64,000 nt of DNA from Candidatus Kuenenia stuttgartensis (GTDB lineage Bacteria; Planctomycetota; Planctomycetia; Planctomycetales; Planctomycetaceae). The position numbers and the translations under genes were made by a program. The stretch spans positions 1-64,000 of the forward strand of contig CAMDPK010000010.1 of the NCBI GenBank assembly GCA_945904015.1. Direction: 5' to 3'. Below, in pieces: positions 25,534 to 34,304 of the stretch (the first letter of the stretch is position 1; each line of letters starts with the position of its first letter). The notes under the pieces are model-generated. The model had not been told where the DNA came from and did not search any database. It saw nothing but the letters and a program-made list of their open reading frames with translations.

Positions 25534-26808
25534 TCACAGGCTCAGTACCGGTAACGGCACTCGGCCTGATTGATTCGGATCCTCGGCCTCATCGCCTTCG
25601 TCGATGTATTCGTAAAAGACGTTGCGTTGGCGTGGCATGAAGCCAACTTCACGGATACACCGCTTGATCGTCGCCAAACTGAGATGATGTACCGTCCCTG
25701 CCGAGGCGACGACATTTTCCTCGATCATCAAGCTCCCCATGTCGTTGGCTCCGAACAGCAGCGCCATCTGTCCGATTTTCTCCCCCTGAGTCACCCAACT
25801 CGATTGGATGTTTCGCACGTTGTCGAGGTACAGCCGCGCAACCGCCTGAGTCTTGAGATACTCAAACGCCCCAGCCGGCGAGATGTGAGACATGTCGGTG
25901 TTTTCCGGCTGAAACGTCCAGCAAATAAACGCCGAGACTCCGCCGGTCTCGTCCTGCAATTGCCGAATGCGATCGAGATGCTCGATCCGTTCGGCCAGCG
26001 TTTCGACGTGCCCAAACATCATCGTCGCCGACGACTTGCCGCCGAGTTCGTGCCATTGCCGACACACGTCGATCCAATCGTCGCTGAGCACTTTGCCGCG
26101 AGTGATTTCCTTTCGGACTCGGTCCACCAAAATCTCGCCGCCCCCGCCGGGCAAACTGCCGAGTCCTGCGTCTTTCAACCGTTGCAACACCGTCTTGATC
26201 GACAGCTTCGACAGCTTCGCGAGCGCGTAAATCTCGGGCGGCGAAAAGGCGTGCAGGTTGACTTGCGGGAAGCGTTCCTTCAGAGACCGCAGCAAGTCTT
26301 CGTACCACTCGATCGGCAATTCCGGATTCATCCCGCCCTGCATCAGAATCTGATCACCTCCGAGCGCGATCGTTTCCTCAATCTTCTGAAAGATCTCCGC
26401 TTTCGGCAGCACGTACCCTTCGGGGCTTTTCGGGCGTCGGAAGAACGCACAAAAGTCGCATACCGCCGAACAGACGTTCGTGTAGTTGACGTTGCGGTCG
26501 ATGTTGAACGTTCGAAATGGCTCAGGATGAATCCGCATCGTGACTGCGTTCGCGGCAATTCCCAGCGACGCCAGGTCCGAAGATTCCAGCAGCCGCAATG
26601 CGTCCGCGTTCGACAGCCGCTCGCCCGCGACCGCACGTTCCAGGATCGGTCGAATTGCCAAGTTCTCGAACGGTGAGCGACCGCCAAATTGCTCATTCAA
26701 CTGGTCGACAAGTTCGCGATCGACGGGCAAATGCGGCCGCTCAATCCCGGCGAATGAGTGAGTCTCACAATCACGCTCAACGGGAGGACAGGCAATAACG
26801 GAAGACAA
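25534..26808 (-). CDS. mqnC: Cyclic dehypoxanthinyl futalosine synthase (radical SAM, menaquinone)
   Basis: A 424-residue radical SAM enzyme. The cluster motif CxxxCxxC is at about 113-120 ('CSAVCDFCAFF'). Other marks are 'LGGDQILMQGGMNPELPIEWYEDLL', 'HAFSPPEI', 'GLGSLPGGGGEILVDRVR' and 'TMMFGHVETLAERIEHLDRIRQLQ', matching MqnC rather than MqnE. It cyclises dehypoxanthine futalosine in the futalosine route to menaquinone. No ATG is available: TTG 26808, with AAGGGA 6 nt upstream, is the best start, so the gene overlaps the mqnA stop by about 32 bp. With mqnA it indicates a naphthoquinone-based respiratory chain made without the classic Men enzymes. Confidence 0.92.
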   Translation of the reverse strand: MSSVIACPPVERDCETHSFAGIERPHLPVDRELVDQLNEQFGGRSPFENLAIRPILERAVAGERLSNADALRLLESSDLASLGIAANAVTMRIHPEPFRTFNIDRNVNYTNVCSAVCDFCAFFRRPKSPEGYVLPKAEIFQKIEETIALGGDQILMQGGMNPELPIEWYEDLLRSLKERFPQVNLHAFSPPEIYALAKLSKLSIKTVLQRLKDAGLGSLPGGGGEILVDRVRKEITRGKVLSDDWIDVCRQWHELGGKSSATMMFGHVETLAERIEHLDRIRQLQDETGGVSAFICWTFQPENTDMSHISPAGAFEYLKTQAVARLYLDNVRNIQSSWVTQGEKIGQMALLFGANDMGSLMIEENVVASAGTVHHLSLATIKRCIREVGFMPRQRNVFYEYIDEGDEAEDPNQSGRVPLPVLSL

Positions 26809-27619
26809 GATCAATCCCTTCGGGAGCCAGCCCCAATTTGACAGCTAATTCTTGAAACAATCGCAACCCGGCACGCTCGGCCGAACCGAGTGTGAAATGC
26901 AGGTTCTGGGCGAGATAGTCGTGAGCCAATTCCACCGTGATGCCCAGCTTCGGAGCTTCACGCACTGCAATGTCGGCGAGGCGTTCGACCCCACGATCTC
27001 GCGACAGGCACAAAGCGTCTTCGACATCGGCGATCTCGCAGTCACGTCTCGCCGCCCACATCGCAAACACAAACGGCAGTCCCGTCCACTGCGTCCATTC
27101 CTCGCCGAGATCCCAAGTCAAAACGAACTGCTCACGAGGCGGCAGCATGGCTCGGTCCCCGATCAGCAGCACGGCGTCAGCGGAAGTGTTTTCGGTCGCG
27201 AAACCCAGCGACAACAGTTCCGTCGCCGGCCGCACGCCAAATCGTTCGGCCAATAAAATGCGTGCCAGTGCCGCACTCGTCCGAGAACCTTCGTCGAGAG
27301 CCAACGTCTGAATTTGCGCGACGGGAACTCGGCTGAACAGCTTCACGCTGAGAACTGGACCGCGAGTCGCGACACAGGCGTCCGAGACGATTTCGTATTC
27401 GGCGTCGCGCAGCACCTCAATCGACGGAATCAACGCGACATCAAGTTCGCCTGCCGACAAGTCGTCCGCCAATCGGCTGGGGACATCGAGAATCAACTCC
27501 GCGTCGCGAGCCAATTCTGCGAGGTCTTCAATCAGCGGCTTCGAATTCAAATAGCTGACAGCGCCGATGCGAAGAGGTCGCTCGCGGGCCGCAAAATCTG
27601 GAAAGGTGTCGTGCTTCAT
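26777..27619 (-). CDS. mqnA: Chorismate dehydratase MqnA
   Basis: A 280-residue protein of the MqnA/MqnD fold. It removes water from chorismate to give 3-enolpyruvylbenzoate, the first step of futalosine-dependent menaquinone synthesis. Visible family segments are 'RIGAVSYLNSKPLIEDL', 'LDVPSRLADDLSAGELDVALIPSIEVLR', 'VLSVKLFSRVPVAQIQTLALDEGSRTSAALARILL' and 'DAVLLIGDRAML', then 'GLPFVFAMWAA'. The ATG at 27619 is chosen (MKHDTF); a longer in-frame ATG at 27640 adds an unlikely heptapeptide. It is translated just ahead of, and overlapping, mqnC. Confidence 0.93.
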   Translation of the reverse strand: MKHDTFPDFAARERPLRIGAVSYLNSKPLIEDLAELARDAELILDVPSRLADDLSAGELDVALIPSIEVLRDAEYEIVSDACVATRGPVLSVKLFSRVPVAQIQTLALDEGSRTSAALARILLAERFGVRPATELLSLGFATENTSADAVLLIGDRAMLPPREQFVLTWDLGEEWTQWTGLPFVFAMWAARRDCEIADVEDALCLSRDRGVERLADIAVREAPKLGITVELAHDYLAQNLHFTLGSAERAGLRLFQELAVKLGLAPEGIDLVFRYCLSSR

Positions 27620-27720
27620 GGGGTCAGTCCGTTGCGGCAAAAGTTATCGGACACAGGCCGCCGCCGCCAACCAAGCAACCGCCCCGCTCACCCACGATTA
27701 ACCAGAGCCGGCGGATTCGC

Positions 27721-27755
27721 AAAAAAAAAGCCCGGCTTCTGCGAGAAGTCGGGCT
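27721..27755 (-). terminator. Rho-independent terminator of the 235-aa protein gene
   Basis: The 12-bp stem 27729-27740/27744-27755 (AGCCCGACTTCT on the minus strand, one mismatch) has a 3-nt loop and is followed by nine T's on the minus strand (27721-27729). It is 29 bp past the stop at 27784. Confidence 0.92.
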
Positions 27756-27783
27756 GTGAATTTGTTGGCGACGAATTCAAAAA

Positions 27784-28491
27784 TCAATTCTGGTATCCCT
27801 GCTCTCCGTACTCGTCGATTCCCAGGCGATATCGCAGTTCTCCGAACTGCCTCGAGAACTCGTCACTGGAGGAGTGAACGTGCTCGGCTTCAGTGATGAA
27901 CTTGATCTCGTCGTCCCGCTCCAAACCGTGCTGAGCCAGCACCGACTCGAATTCGCTCAAATCCTGGCCGTAAACAATTAACAGCTTGTGCTCGTCGAAC
28001 TGCACTTCGACCGGAATGCGCGGGTTCAATACGGCGATTCCGGTGCAGCCGTCGTTCAGCAGCATTTCCTCGAAGTCGTAGAACATGCTCTTGAGGATCG
28101 GCAGGTCGATGTGTTCGCGGTACAGGTCTTCGTGTCGGCCGTTGTGTTTCTCGTGGCTGGTTTCCAGCACCACATCGACTTCGCCGCCGATGGGATCGAG
28201 TAAATCGACAAACAGGTCGAACAAGTCCTCACGTGACGCCGACGCCATCAACACTGGGATATCCACTCCCGTACGCTCGTCGGTGTATTTGTCGTGACGG
28301 AAGCCGGCTCGCGGAATGATTTGCAGATCGAATGACGGCCGGACCGCATCGGTCAGCGCGTAGCCATCATAGGCCGCGACCTTCAAATGCTTTTCGAGCT
28401 GCTCTTCCGAGAGGTTCTCGAAACTGCTTTGGCCGCGACTTTGCTGGCCGTCTCGAAAGGTGTTCTTGATGAATTTTTTGAGGAAGCCCAT
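27784..28491 (-). CDS. Conserved hypothetical cytoplasmic protein
   Basis: A 235-residue acidic protein with no signal or membrane segment. N-terminal 'MGFLKKFIKNTFRDG' is an amphipathic helix; the rest has 'LPILKSMFYDFEEMLLNDGCTGIAVLNPRIPVEVQFDEHKLLIVYGQDLSEFESVLAQHGL', which looks like an alpha/beta domain, but I recognise no family. The ATG at 28491 is chosen over a longer frame that adds 14 residues. A strong terminator follows, so it is a single-gene unit. The upstream region, to the riboswitch at 28965, has no gene. Confidence 0.7.
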   Translation of the reverse strand: MGFLKKFIKNTFRDGQQSRGQSSFENLSEEQLEKHLKVAAYDGYALTDAVRPSFDLQIIPRAGFRHDKYTDERTGVDIPVLMASASREDLFDLFVDLLDPIGGEVDVVLETSHEKHNGRHEDLYREHIDLPILKSMFYDFEEMLLNDGCTGIAVLNPRIPVEVQFDEHKLLIVYGQDLSEFESVLAQHGLERDDEIKFITEAEHVHSSSDEFSRQFGELRYRLGIDEYGEQGYQN

Positions 28492-28964
28492 CGTGTTTTT
28501 CCATGGGACGGCAGACGTGGTTTGGCGGGACAACCAACTCTAGCACGAGTTCCCAGAGGCACTCTCCGGGCTTGAGACAACCTCTTCAAAATCAACCCCA
28601 CGCGCATGAACAACCGGGGCAAAGGGGGTTTGGCGAAACCTTGTCAGGAAGCGAAAAGGTCCGACAAACGGAAACTTTCCGAATTCTGCCACCCGCACTG
28701 CCCCCGCAGAATCGGCACGTCCGTCACGACTCAGAATCGCCCGTGCCAAAGTCCGTCAAGGCGCTCCAGAAACTCGCATGCGACTGAAGTCGGACGTGAC
28801 GTCACTGTGGCGCACGCGGCTCGCGTGCGTCACGTCCTACCCAACGGTTTGCTTCCCGAAAATGCTAACGGCAGATTTCAACGCTCACGAAACATCCGAC
28901 CGTAACTGCCGATGCCGACGCCACCTGAATGCGGCCTCTTGTGTGCCGACTTCGCATCAGTAAA
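28492..28964. other. Gene-free spacer before the riboswitch
   Basis: About 470 bp without a convincing gene. It holds a 12-bp inverted repeat with one mismatch (28807-28818/28822-28833, GTGGCGCACGCG...). It should contain the promoters of the divergent 235-aa gene and of the riboswitch transcript, but I cannot place them with confidence. Confidence 0.5.
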
Positions 28965-29136
28965 ATCTCCGCCCAAGCAGCCGAATCGGACGCGAGGCGT
29001 CCGAACGGGGGAACCAACGAGCCGATCAGCGGCTCACGGGGCGTAGGTCGTTCAACGCGAAATCCTCAGAAATCGCCGAGAAAACCGGGGTACTTTCAAG
29101 CCCTAGCCCGACAGCTAACCTCGTAGGCGGGTCGAG
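28965..29136 (+). promoter_or_regulatory. c-di-AMP riboswitch (ydaO-yuaA class)
   Basis: The leader matches the conserved core of the cyclic-di-AMP riboswitch in order: GCCGAATC (28980-28987), a 6-bp hairpin GGACGC-GAG-GCGTCC (28988-29002), GGGGGAACC (29007-29015), a hairpin GAGCCG/CGGCTC (29019-29035), GGGGC-TAGGTC, GGGGTACTTTCAAGCCC (29087-29103), and the 3' signature CCCGACAGCTAACCTCGTAGGC (29107-29128, conserved part CCGACAGCTAACCTCGTAGG). The helix closing the aptamer would pair GCC at 28980 with GGC at 29126. Past it, GTCGAGA (29131-29137) can pair with TCTCGAC at about 29185-29191, a possible expression platform. No run of T's follows, so the control mode is unclear. The next gene on this strand is the SPFH protein, about 285 nt downstream. 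Confidence 0.9.
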
Positions 29137-29420
29137 ACATGTGCTCTCGGCCCCATTTGAAAGGGCACTCGCGTCACGAGATCTCTCGACGTTGAGCCGG
29201 CCCGTTCGGGTTACGAGGCGCTCCGCTGGAGAGTTCTGAGAATCGACCGGTCACAACCGGGTCGCATCTGGTTTCGCTGTCCACATCGCGACAGGATGTC
29301 CGCCACTTTCCCGTTCTTCGATTCAAAATCGGAGACAAGGAAAGTGCTTCTGCTGCGAACCAGTGCGCCAAAGAGTGACAATAATTCGATGATCCTCCGC
29401 GCGTGCCCAAGGAGACTTCC

Positions 29421-31655
29421 ATGTCTGCTGTGATTGGTGTGCTGAACTTTGTGTCGATGTCGTCGATCCTCGCAGCCGATTCGGCACCGGTGGGCCTCAT
29501 GCGGCTGCTGACCTGGGTCGTCGGGCCGCTGTTCGGCCTGCTATTTGTCGCGTGGCTGGTGCTGCGGTACATCCCGAACGATGCGGTGGGCATCGTCGAG
29601 AAACTCTGGTCGCTGGGCGGTTCGGTTCCCGAAGGCCGGATCATGGCGTCTGGTGGCGAGGCGGGGTTTCACTCCGACTTGCTGCGCGGTGGCATTCACT
29701 TCGGACTGTGGCGCTGGCAGTACGTCATTCACAAGATGCGGCTGGTGACGATTCCGCAGGGGAAGATCGGCTACGTCTACGCTCGCGACGGCGAGCCGTT
29801 GCCTCCCAGCCAAACGCTCGCGAGAGTCGTCGCCAGCAATCACTTTCAGGACGCGCGAGCGTTTCTCGGTGAACGCGGACGTGACACTCGCGGCCAGCGC
29901 GGTCGGCAGCGAGCGATCCTGCGCGAAGGCGTGTACGCCATCAATCCCGCGCTGTTCATCGTCATCACGGAGACCGCGGTGTTCTCGCTGCGCAACTTGC
30001 AAACGGCTCAGGAACGAGCGGTCGTGGACTCGTGGCAAGCCGAGCTGAAGGAAATCGAGGGCTTCGACCCGGTCGTGGTCGGCGGCGGCATTAAAGTGCC
30101 AGACCCCGTCAATCCCGATCAGACGCTGATCGTGGACAGCATCGGCATCGTGACTGTGCATGACGGTCTCTCGCTGCTGCCGGGCGAGATCATCGCGCCG
30201 ACCGTCGGAGCCGATCCCACTGATCCGCACTACCACAACAACTTCCAAGTTCCGGAAGAGTTTCTCGCGGCCGGCGGTCAGCGCGGCCGGCAACACGCTG
30301 TGCTGACGGACGGCACGTACTTCATCAACCGTTGGTTCGCGACCGTCCGCATGATTCCGAAAACGATCGTGCCGATCGGACACGTCGGCGTCGTCGTCAG
30401 CTACTACGGCCAGCAAGGCCGCGATTTGTCCGGCACGGCGTTCCGGCATGGCGAACGTGTCGAAGAGGGCGAACGCGGCGTCTGGGAGAAGGCACTCGGC
30501 CCCGGCAAGTACGCCTTCAACTCCTACGCCGGCAGCATCATCTTGGTCCCGACGACCAACTTCGTGCTGCACTGGATCACCGGAAAATCTGAGTCGCATC
30601 GGTACGACGAAGGCCTGATGTCGATCGACCTCGTGACGAAAGACGCCTACGAACCGATGCTGCCGCTGTCGGTCGTCGTTCACATCGACTACCAGAAAGC
30701 TCCCAGCGTCATTCAGCGGTTTGGCGACGTGAAAAAACTCATCACACAGACGCTCGATCCGATGCTCAGCGCGTATTTCCGAGACGTGGCACATCGCCGC
30801 ACGATGCTGGAACTGTTGCAACAGCGCGACGCGATTCAAGTTGAGGCTCGCGAAGAACTCCGTTCGCGATTTGGACAGTTTGACATGCAGTGCGTGGACG
30901 TGTTGATCGGCAAGCCGGATACGTCAGACAAAGGTGGTTCGATCGACACGCTGCTGGAGCAGTTGCGGATGCGGCAATTGTCGGTCGAGCAACTCGAAAC
31001 CTACGACCGTCAGCGAGCCGCCGCCGACAAGCAGCGGGCGCTGAGCGAGGCGCAAGCTCAAGCCGCGATGCAGCCGAAGCTGACTCAAGCCCGCGTGCAA
31101 ATCCAGATCGCCGAAAGCGAAGCCGAAGCCGACCTCGCGCGCGCTCGCAAGGACGCGGAGAAGACGATCGTCGCCGCCGATGCCGAACTGGCGAAGTCTC
31201 GCCGTCGCGCCGAACAAACAGTGGTCATCGCCGAAGCCGAAAGCCAGGAACGCATCCTTGCCGGCAAGGGCGAAGCTCAAAAGGTGATGCAGATCGGACT
31301 CTCCGAAGCCTCGGTGCTGCTGCGCAAGGTCGCGTCCTACGGCGACCCACGTTTGTACGCGCTGGCGTTGGTCTCCGAGCAATTGTCTCACAGCACTCAA
31401 CCGCTGGTCCCCGAACGCCTCTTCATGGCGGGCGGCTCCGACGGTGCGAGCACCGGCAGTCAAACCGGCCAAGGCCTGATGGGCCTGCTCATCAGCCTGC
31501 TGGTCGCCGAGAAGTCCGGCTTCGAAATGTCGAACACCACGGAGTTGAACGAACTCAAGCAATACTCCGACCGCATGGTCCAAGAGGCGATGCAGTCAAT
31601 GTCACCGACATCCGCATCTACCGTGTCGTCCGAGACTGAGTCCGTGCTAACGTGA
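29421..31655 (+). CDS. SPFH/flotillin-like membrane protein
   Basis: A 744-residue protein. There is an N-terminal hydrophobic region with a membrane helix at about 35-50 ('VVGPLFGLLFVAWLVLRYIP'), an SPFH/band-7 domain with 'IPQGKIGYVYARDGEPL' and a further beta-rich part ('VPIGHVGVVVSYYGQQG'), then a long Glu/Ala-rich coiled coil (about 540-640, 'QIQIAESEAEADLARARKDAEK') as in flotillins. A final hydrophobic stretch 'GLMGLLISLLVAEKSGF' is present near 700. Flotillins organise membrane microdomains. AAGGAG lies 6 nt before the ATG at 29421, which sets the start over an upstream in-frame ATG. Expression is probably controlled by the c-di-AMP riboswitch upstream. A terminator-like stem follows. 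Confidence 0.88.
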   Translation: MSAVIGVLNFVSMSSILAADSAPVGLMRLLTWVVGPLFGLLFVAWLVLRYIPNDAVGIVEKLWSLGGSVPEGRIMASGGEAGFHSDLLRGGIHFGLWRWQYVIHKMRLVTIPQGKIGYVYARDGEPLPPSQTLARVVASNHFQDARAFLGERGRDTRGQRGRQRAILREGVYAINPALFIVITETAVFSLRNLQTAQERAVVDSWQAELKEIEGFDPVVVGGGIKVPDPVNPDQTLIVDSIGIVTVHDGLSLLPGEIIAPTVGADPTDPHYHNNFQVPEEFLAAGGQRGRQHAVLTDGTYFINRWFATVRMIPKTIVPIGHVGVVVSYYGQQGRDLSGTAFRHGERVEEGERGVWEKALGPGKYAFNSYAGSIILVPTTNFVLHWITGKSESHRYDEGLMSIDLVTKDAYEPMLPLSVVVHIDYQKAPSVIQRFGDVKKLITQTLDPMLSAYFRDVAHRRTMLELLQQRDAIQVEAREELRSRFGQFDMQCVDVLIGKPDTSDKGGSIDTLLEQLRMRQLSVEQLETYDRQRAAADKQRALSEAQAQAAMQPKLTQARVQIQIAESEAEADLARARKDAEKTIVAADAELAKSRRRAEQTVVIAEAESQERILAGKGEAQKVMQIGLSEASVLLRKVASYGDPRLYALALVSEQLSHSTQPLVPERLFMAGGSDGASTGSQTGQGLMGLLISLLVAEKSGFEMSNTTELNELKQYSDRMVQEAMQSMSPTSASTVSSETESVLT

Positions 31656-31677
31656 TGCTCGGCCTGTTGAAGCAGTG

Positions 31678-31710
31678 GCCCGTCACTTCGTTGGTGGCGG
31701 GCTTCTATTT
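31678..31710 (+). terminator. Probable terminator after the SPFH gene
   Basis: The 9-bp stem GCCCGTCAC/GTGGCGGGC (31678-31686/31694-31702, one wobble) has a 7-nt loop and is followed by TTCTATTT. It overlaps the end of the convergent propeller gene. Confidence 0.6.
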
Positions 31711-32727
31711 CTGCGTTGGCAAGACGATCACGCAGGGATCGAAGTCGTCTTCTTTGGAATTCAGTCCCGGTGTCGGCAGAAAGCTCTGCTTTTCTCGGTC
31801 GTAGAGATAGATGTCACGCTCACCCGCGCCACTCAGCCGTTCCGACACGAAGACCAAATAGCGACCGTCGGCAGTAAGCGACGGAGATTGCTCAGGGGCC
31901 AGCGAATTCAAGCCGGTGAGCGGCAGAAACTTTTTCTCCGACCGATCGTACAGATGAATGTCTCGCCCGCCCGCACCGCCGGGGCGGTCCGAGGACAGGG
32001 CCAGCAGCCGACCATCGCCGCTCAGCGAAGGCTGCAGGTCCATGTTTTTCGAGTTCATCCCCGGAAGAGCATCGACGGTCTTCTCGTGCAGATCGCACAA
32101 ATAGATGTCTGTCAAACCAACGCCGCCACGAGCATTCGAGACATAGGCCAAGAAGCGGCCATCGCCGCTGATGGCGGGCAGCCGGTCATCCAGAGTCGCG
32201 CTGATCGGCTTCGGCGAGTCGAGGAATTTCTTGGCGGTCAAGTCGTAGAGAAACAGTCCCCAGCGCGGACTGCCACCCGGCCGCGCCCACGCGCTGAAGA
32301 CCACCAAGGAGCCATCGCCGGAAAGAGTCGGGCTCATCTGGTGGACATTCGGAAAATCATTGATCGCCGGAAACGGGAGCAGCTTCTTCTCTCTGCGGTC
32401 ATAGACTTCGATGCGTCCGCCATCGGTCACTCCGTACTGCGCGGAGAACGCACAAAACCGGCCATCGCGGCTCAAGGAAGGGTGCATGTCCGCGCGAGTG
32501 AAGTTGATCCCCTTGGCGATCGATTCGATCGAGCCGACGAGTTGGCCGTTGCTCACTCCGTCGTGTTCGTAGAAGTAAACCACCGGATACGGCGGAGCAC
32601 GCCGTTCTCGCACGGAGGAAAAAGCCAGCAACAGTTTCGGGCCGGTCGGTTCTTGGACCGACTGCGCGAACGCGACGTCAACGCTGCTGACGATGATGAC
32701 CAGAAAGATAAGAGCACGACTCATCAT
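31705..32727 (-). CDS. Exported TolB/PD40-like beta-propeller protein
   Basis: A 340-residue protein with a signal peptide ('ALIFLVIIVSSVDVAFAQ'). The mature part has six repeats of the WD40-like/PD40 type: 'MHPSLSRDGRFCAFSA', 'MSPTLSGDGSLVVFSA', 'RLPAISGDGRFLAYVS', 'LQPSLSGDGRLLALSS', 'QSPSLTADGRYLVFVS' and a degenerate last one. Each is followed by 'DIYLYDR.EK.FLPL'. It is a likely periplasmic six-bladed propeller for binding proteins or ligands; the partner is unknown. A second ATG, one codon in, is equally possible. Confidence 0.85.
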   Translation of the reverse strand: MMSRALIFLVIIVSSVDVAFAQSVQEPTGPKLLLAFSSVRERRAPPYPVVYFYEHDGVSNGQLVGSIESIAKGINFTRADMHPSLSRDGRFCAFSAQYGVTDGGRIEVYDRREKKLLPFPAINDFPNVHQMSPTLSGDGSLVVFSAWARPGGSPRWGLFLYDLTAKKFLDSPKPISATLDDRLPAISGDGRFLAYVSNARGGVGLTDIYLCDLHEKTVDALPGMNSKNMDLQPSLSGDGRLLALSSDRPGGAGGRDIHLYDRSEKKFLPLTGLNSLAPEQSPSLTADGRYLVFVSERLSGAGERDIYLYDREKQSFLPTPGLNSKEDDFDPCVIVLPTQK

Positions 32728-32751
32728 GTCCTCGCCAATTCGCGAGCCGCC

Positions 32752-32796
32752 CGTAGGTCGGATGCCTACGTCCGACCGAACGGACGTGGGCGTCCG
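32752..32796. repeat. Palindromic repeat family E, copy 2
   Basis: Imperfect inverted repeat around GGATGCCTACGTCCGAC and CGGACGTGGGCGTCCG between two leftward genes; related to the copy at 4489-4540. Confidence 0.65.
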
Positions 32797-32805
32797 TTCT
32801 ACAAA

Positions 32806-34122
32806 TCACACCAAAGCCGCGACCGGCGAGGCGTTGCCGATGAACGGGCGGACGCGCGGATCCGTATTGATGTTGATTCCCAGCACGCGGTACAGAGTCG
32901 CCGCCAACTCCGCCGGAGAAACCGGATCGTTCGCGGGATAAGCGGCTTTCGCATCACTCGATCCCACCACCGTGCCGCCGGGAATTCCCGCTCCTGCCAA
33001 CAACGCGAACAGGCAAGCCCCCCAGTGGTCACGGCCGCCCCACTTGTTGATGGTCGGTGTGCGGCCCATCTCGCCAACGGCCACGATCAGCGTGGAGTCC
33101 AACATTCCGCGCTGCTGCAAATCGTCCAGCAGAGCCGTCATCCCCTGATCGAACCGCGGGCAGAGTTCCTCTTCCATTCGTTCCACGCCGGTGGAGTTGT
33201 AGCCGTGGATATCCCAGGCACCGTCCCAGTCGTACCACTTGACCTGCACGAAGCGTGTGCCCGCTTCGACGAGCCGCCGCGCCATCAACAGCGACTGGCC
33301 AAAAAAGTTCGCTCCGTACCGGTTGCGGAGCGTCTCTGTCTCAAGCGACAGATCGAATGCGTCACGGACTTTGGTGGACGTGAGCATGTTGACCGCTCGC
33401 TGATAGAACGTGTCCAGCCTGGCGACACCAAGACTGCTGTGCGCTTTGGCTCGAAGCTGGTCGATCGCGGTCAGCAGTTCTTGGCGCTGTTGAAAACGCC
33501 CGGCCGAAACGTCCGCCGTCAGCGAGAAATTCGGCAGTTGCACCTGCTTGCCCAAAGGGTCGAGGATTTCCACGGGGTCATAGGCCGAACCCAAAACTCC
33601 GCCCCCGATGCCGGGAGTGTTGAAGATTTTGCCGCCCAGGTGCACATACGGCGGCATGGCTCCGGAGTGGTCTTTCAGCTTGGTCACGACCGCACCATAA
33701 GTCGTCAGACTGTCCACAGCCCCCGTCAGCGCTGGTCGAGCGGTGTGTCCGCCAGTGAACCCGGTCAGCGAGCGAATCAGAGCGTAGCGGTCCATCCGCT
33801 CGGCCATCATCGGCAGCAACTCGCCGATTTGGATTCCCGGCACGTTGGTGGCGATGGTTCCGTAGGGGCCACGCACATCGTCGATCGCGTTCGGCTTGGG
33901 ATCGAACGTTTCCAACTGACTGGGGCCACCTTCCAAAAAAATGAAGATGCACGAAGTTTCGGATGAACGCCTGGTGGTCTGCGAGTTGGCTGTCCGAGCG
34001 TCCGCAGCGCGCAACTCATCGGCCATCGACAGGCCCAGGATTCCGAGGCCACCAACCTGCAGCAACTCGCGCCGGCTGACGCCCTGGCAATTCTTGGAAG
34101 CGACCTGGCCGATCTTCATCAT
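32806..34122 (-). CDS. DUF1501 exported protein (copy 2)
   Basis: A 438-residue DUF1501 protein. The twin-arginine signal is in 'GVSRRELLQVGGLGILGLSMADE'. Core motifs: 'CIFIFLEGGPSQLETFDPKP', 'ELLPMMAERMDRYALIRSL', 'ARRLVEAGTRFVQVKWYDWDGAWDIHGYN', 'DSTLIVAVGEMGRTPTINKWGGRDHWGACLFALLAGAG', and 'VSPAELAATLYRVLGI' near the end. It has no adjacent PSCyt1/PSD1 gene and is divergent from the ROK kinase gene. The biochemical function of the family is unknown. Confidence 0.9.
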   Translation of the reverse strand: MMKIGQVASKNCQGVSRRELLQVGGLGILGLSMADELRAADARTANSQTTRRSSETSCIFIFLEGGPSQLETFDPKPNAIDDVRGPYGTIATNVPGIQIGELLPMMAERMDRYALIRSLTGFTGGHTARPALTGAVDSLTTYGAVVTKLKDHSGAMPPYVHLGGKIFNTPGIGGGVLGSAYDPVEILDPLGKQVQLPNFSLTADVSAGRFQQRQELLTAIDQLRAKAHSSLGVARLDTFYQRAVNMLTSTKVRDAFDLSLETETLRNRYGANFFGQSLLMARRLVEAGTRFVQVKWYDWDGAWDIHGYNSTGVERMEEELCPRFDQGMTALLDDLQQRGMLDSTLIVAVGEMGRTPTINKWGGRDHWGACLFALLAGAGIPGGTVVGSSDAKAAYPANDPVSPAELAATLYRVLGININTDPRVRPFIGNASPVAALV

Positions 34123-34304
34123 GGCAATTACCTCGATGGAACCTGTCAGACACGGACAGCCTCAAGACGTCAGTGAGACGAACCACACACCATGCCAATG
34201 TCCGATCTTGTAACCCGCAGACGTCGTGACTGCAAATTTCTTTTGAGGTGAGTGCGTCGTCGTTACACTCCCGCCGCTCAAGACCAGACCGACGGGAATC
34301 AGAA

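Noticed and set aside
29240-29270. Hairpin GACCGG/CCGGGTC as a terminator for the riboswitch
   Set aside because: The stem is imperfect and no T-run follows, so I did not call it a terminator.
31675-33966. 763-aa plus-strand frame over the propeller and DUF1501 copy 2
   Set aside because: Antisense to two genes with clear domains; no recognisable motif of its own.
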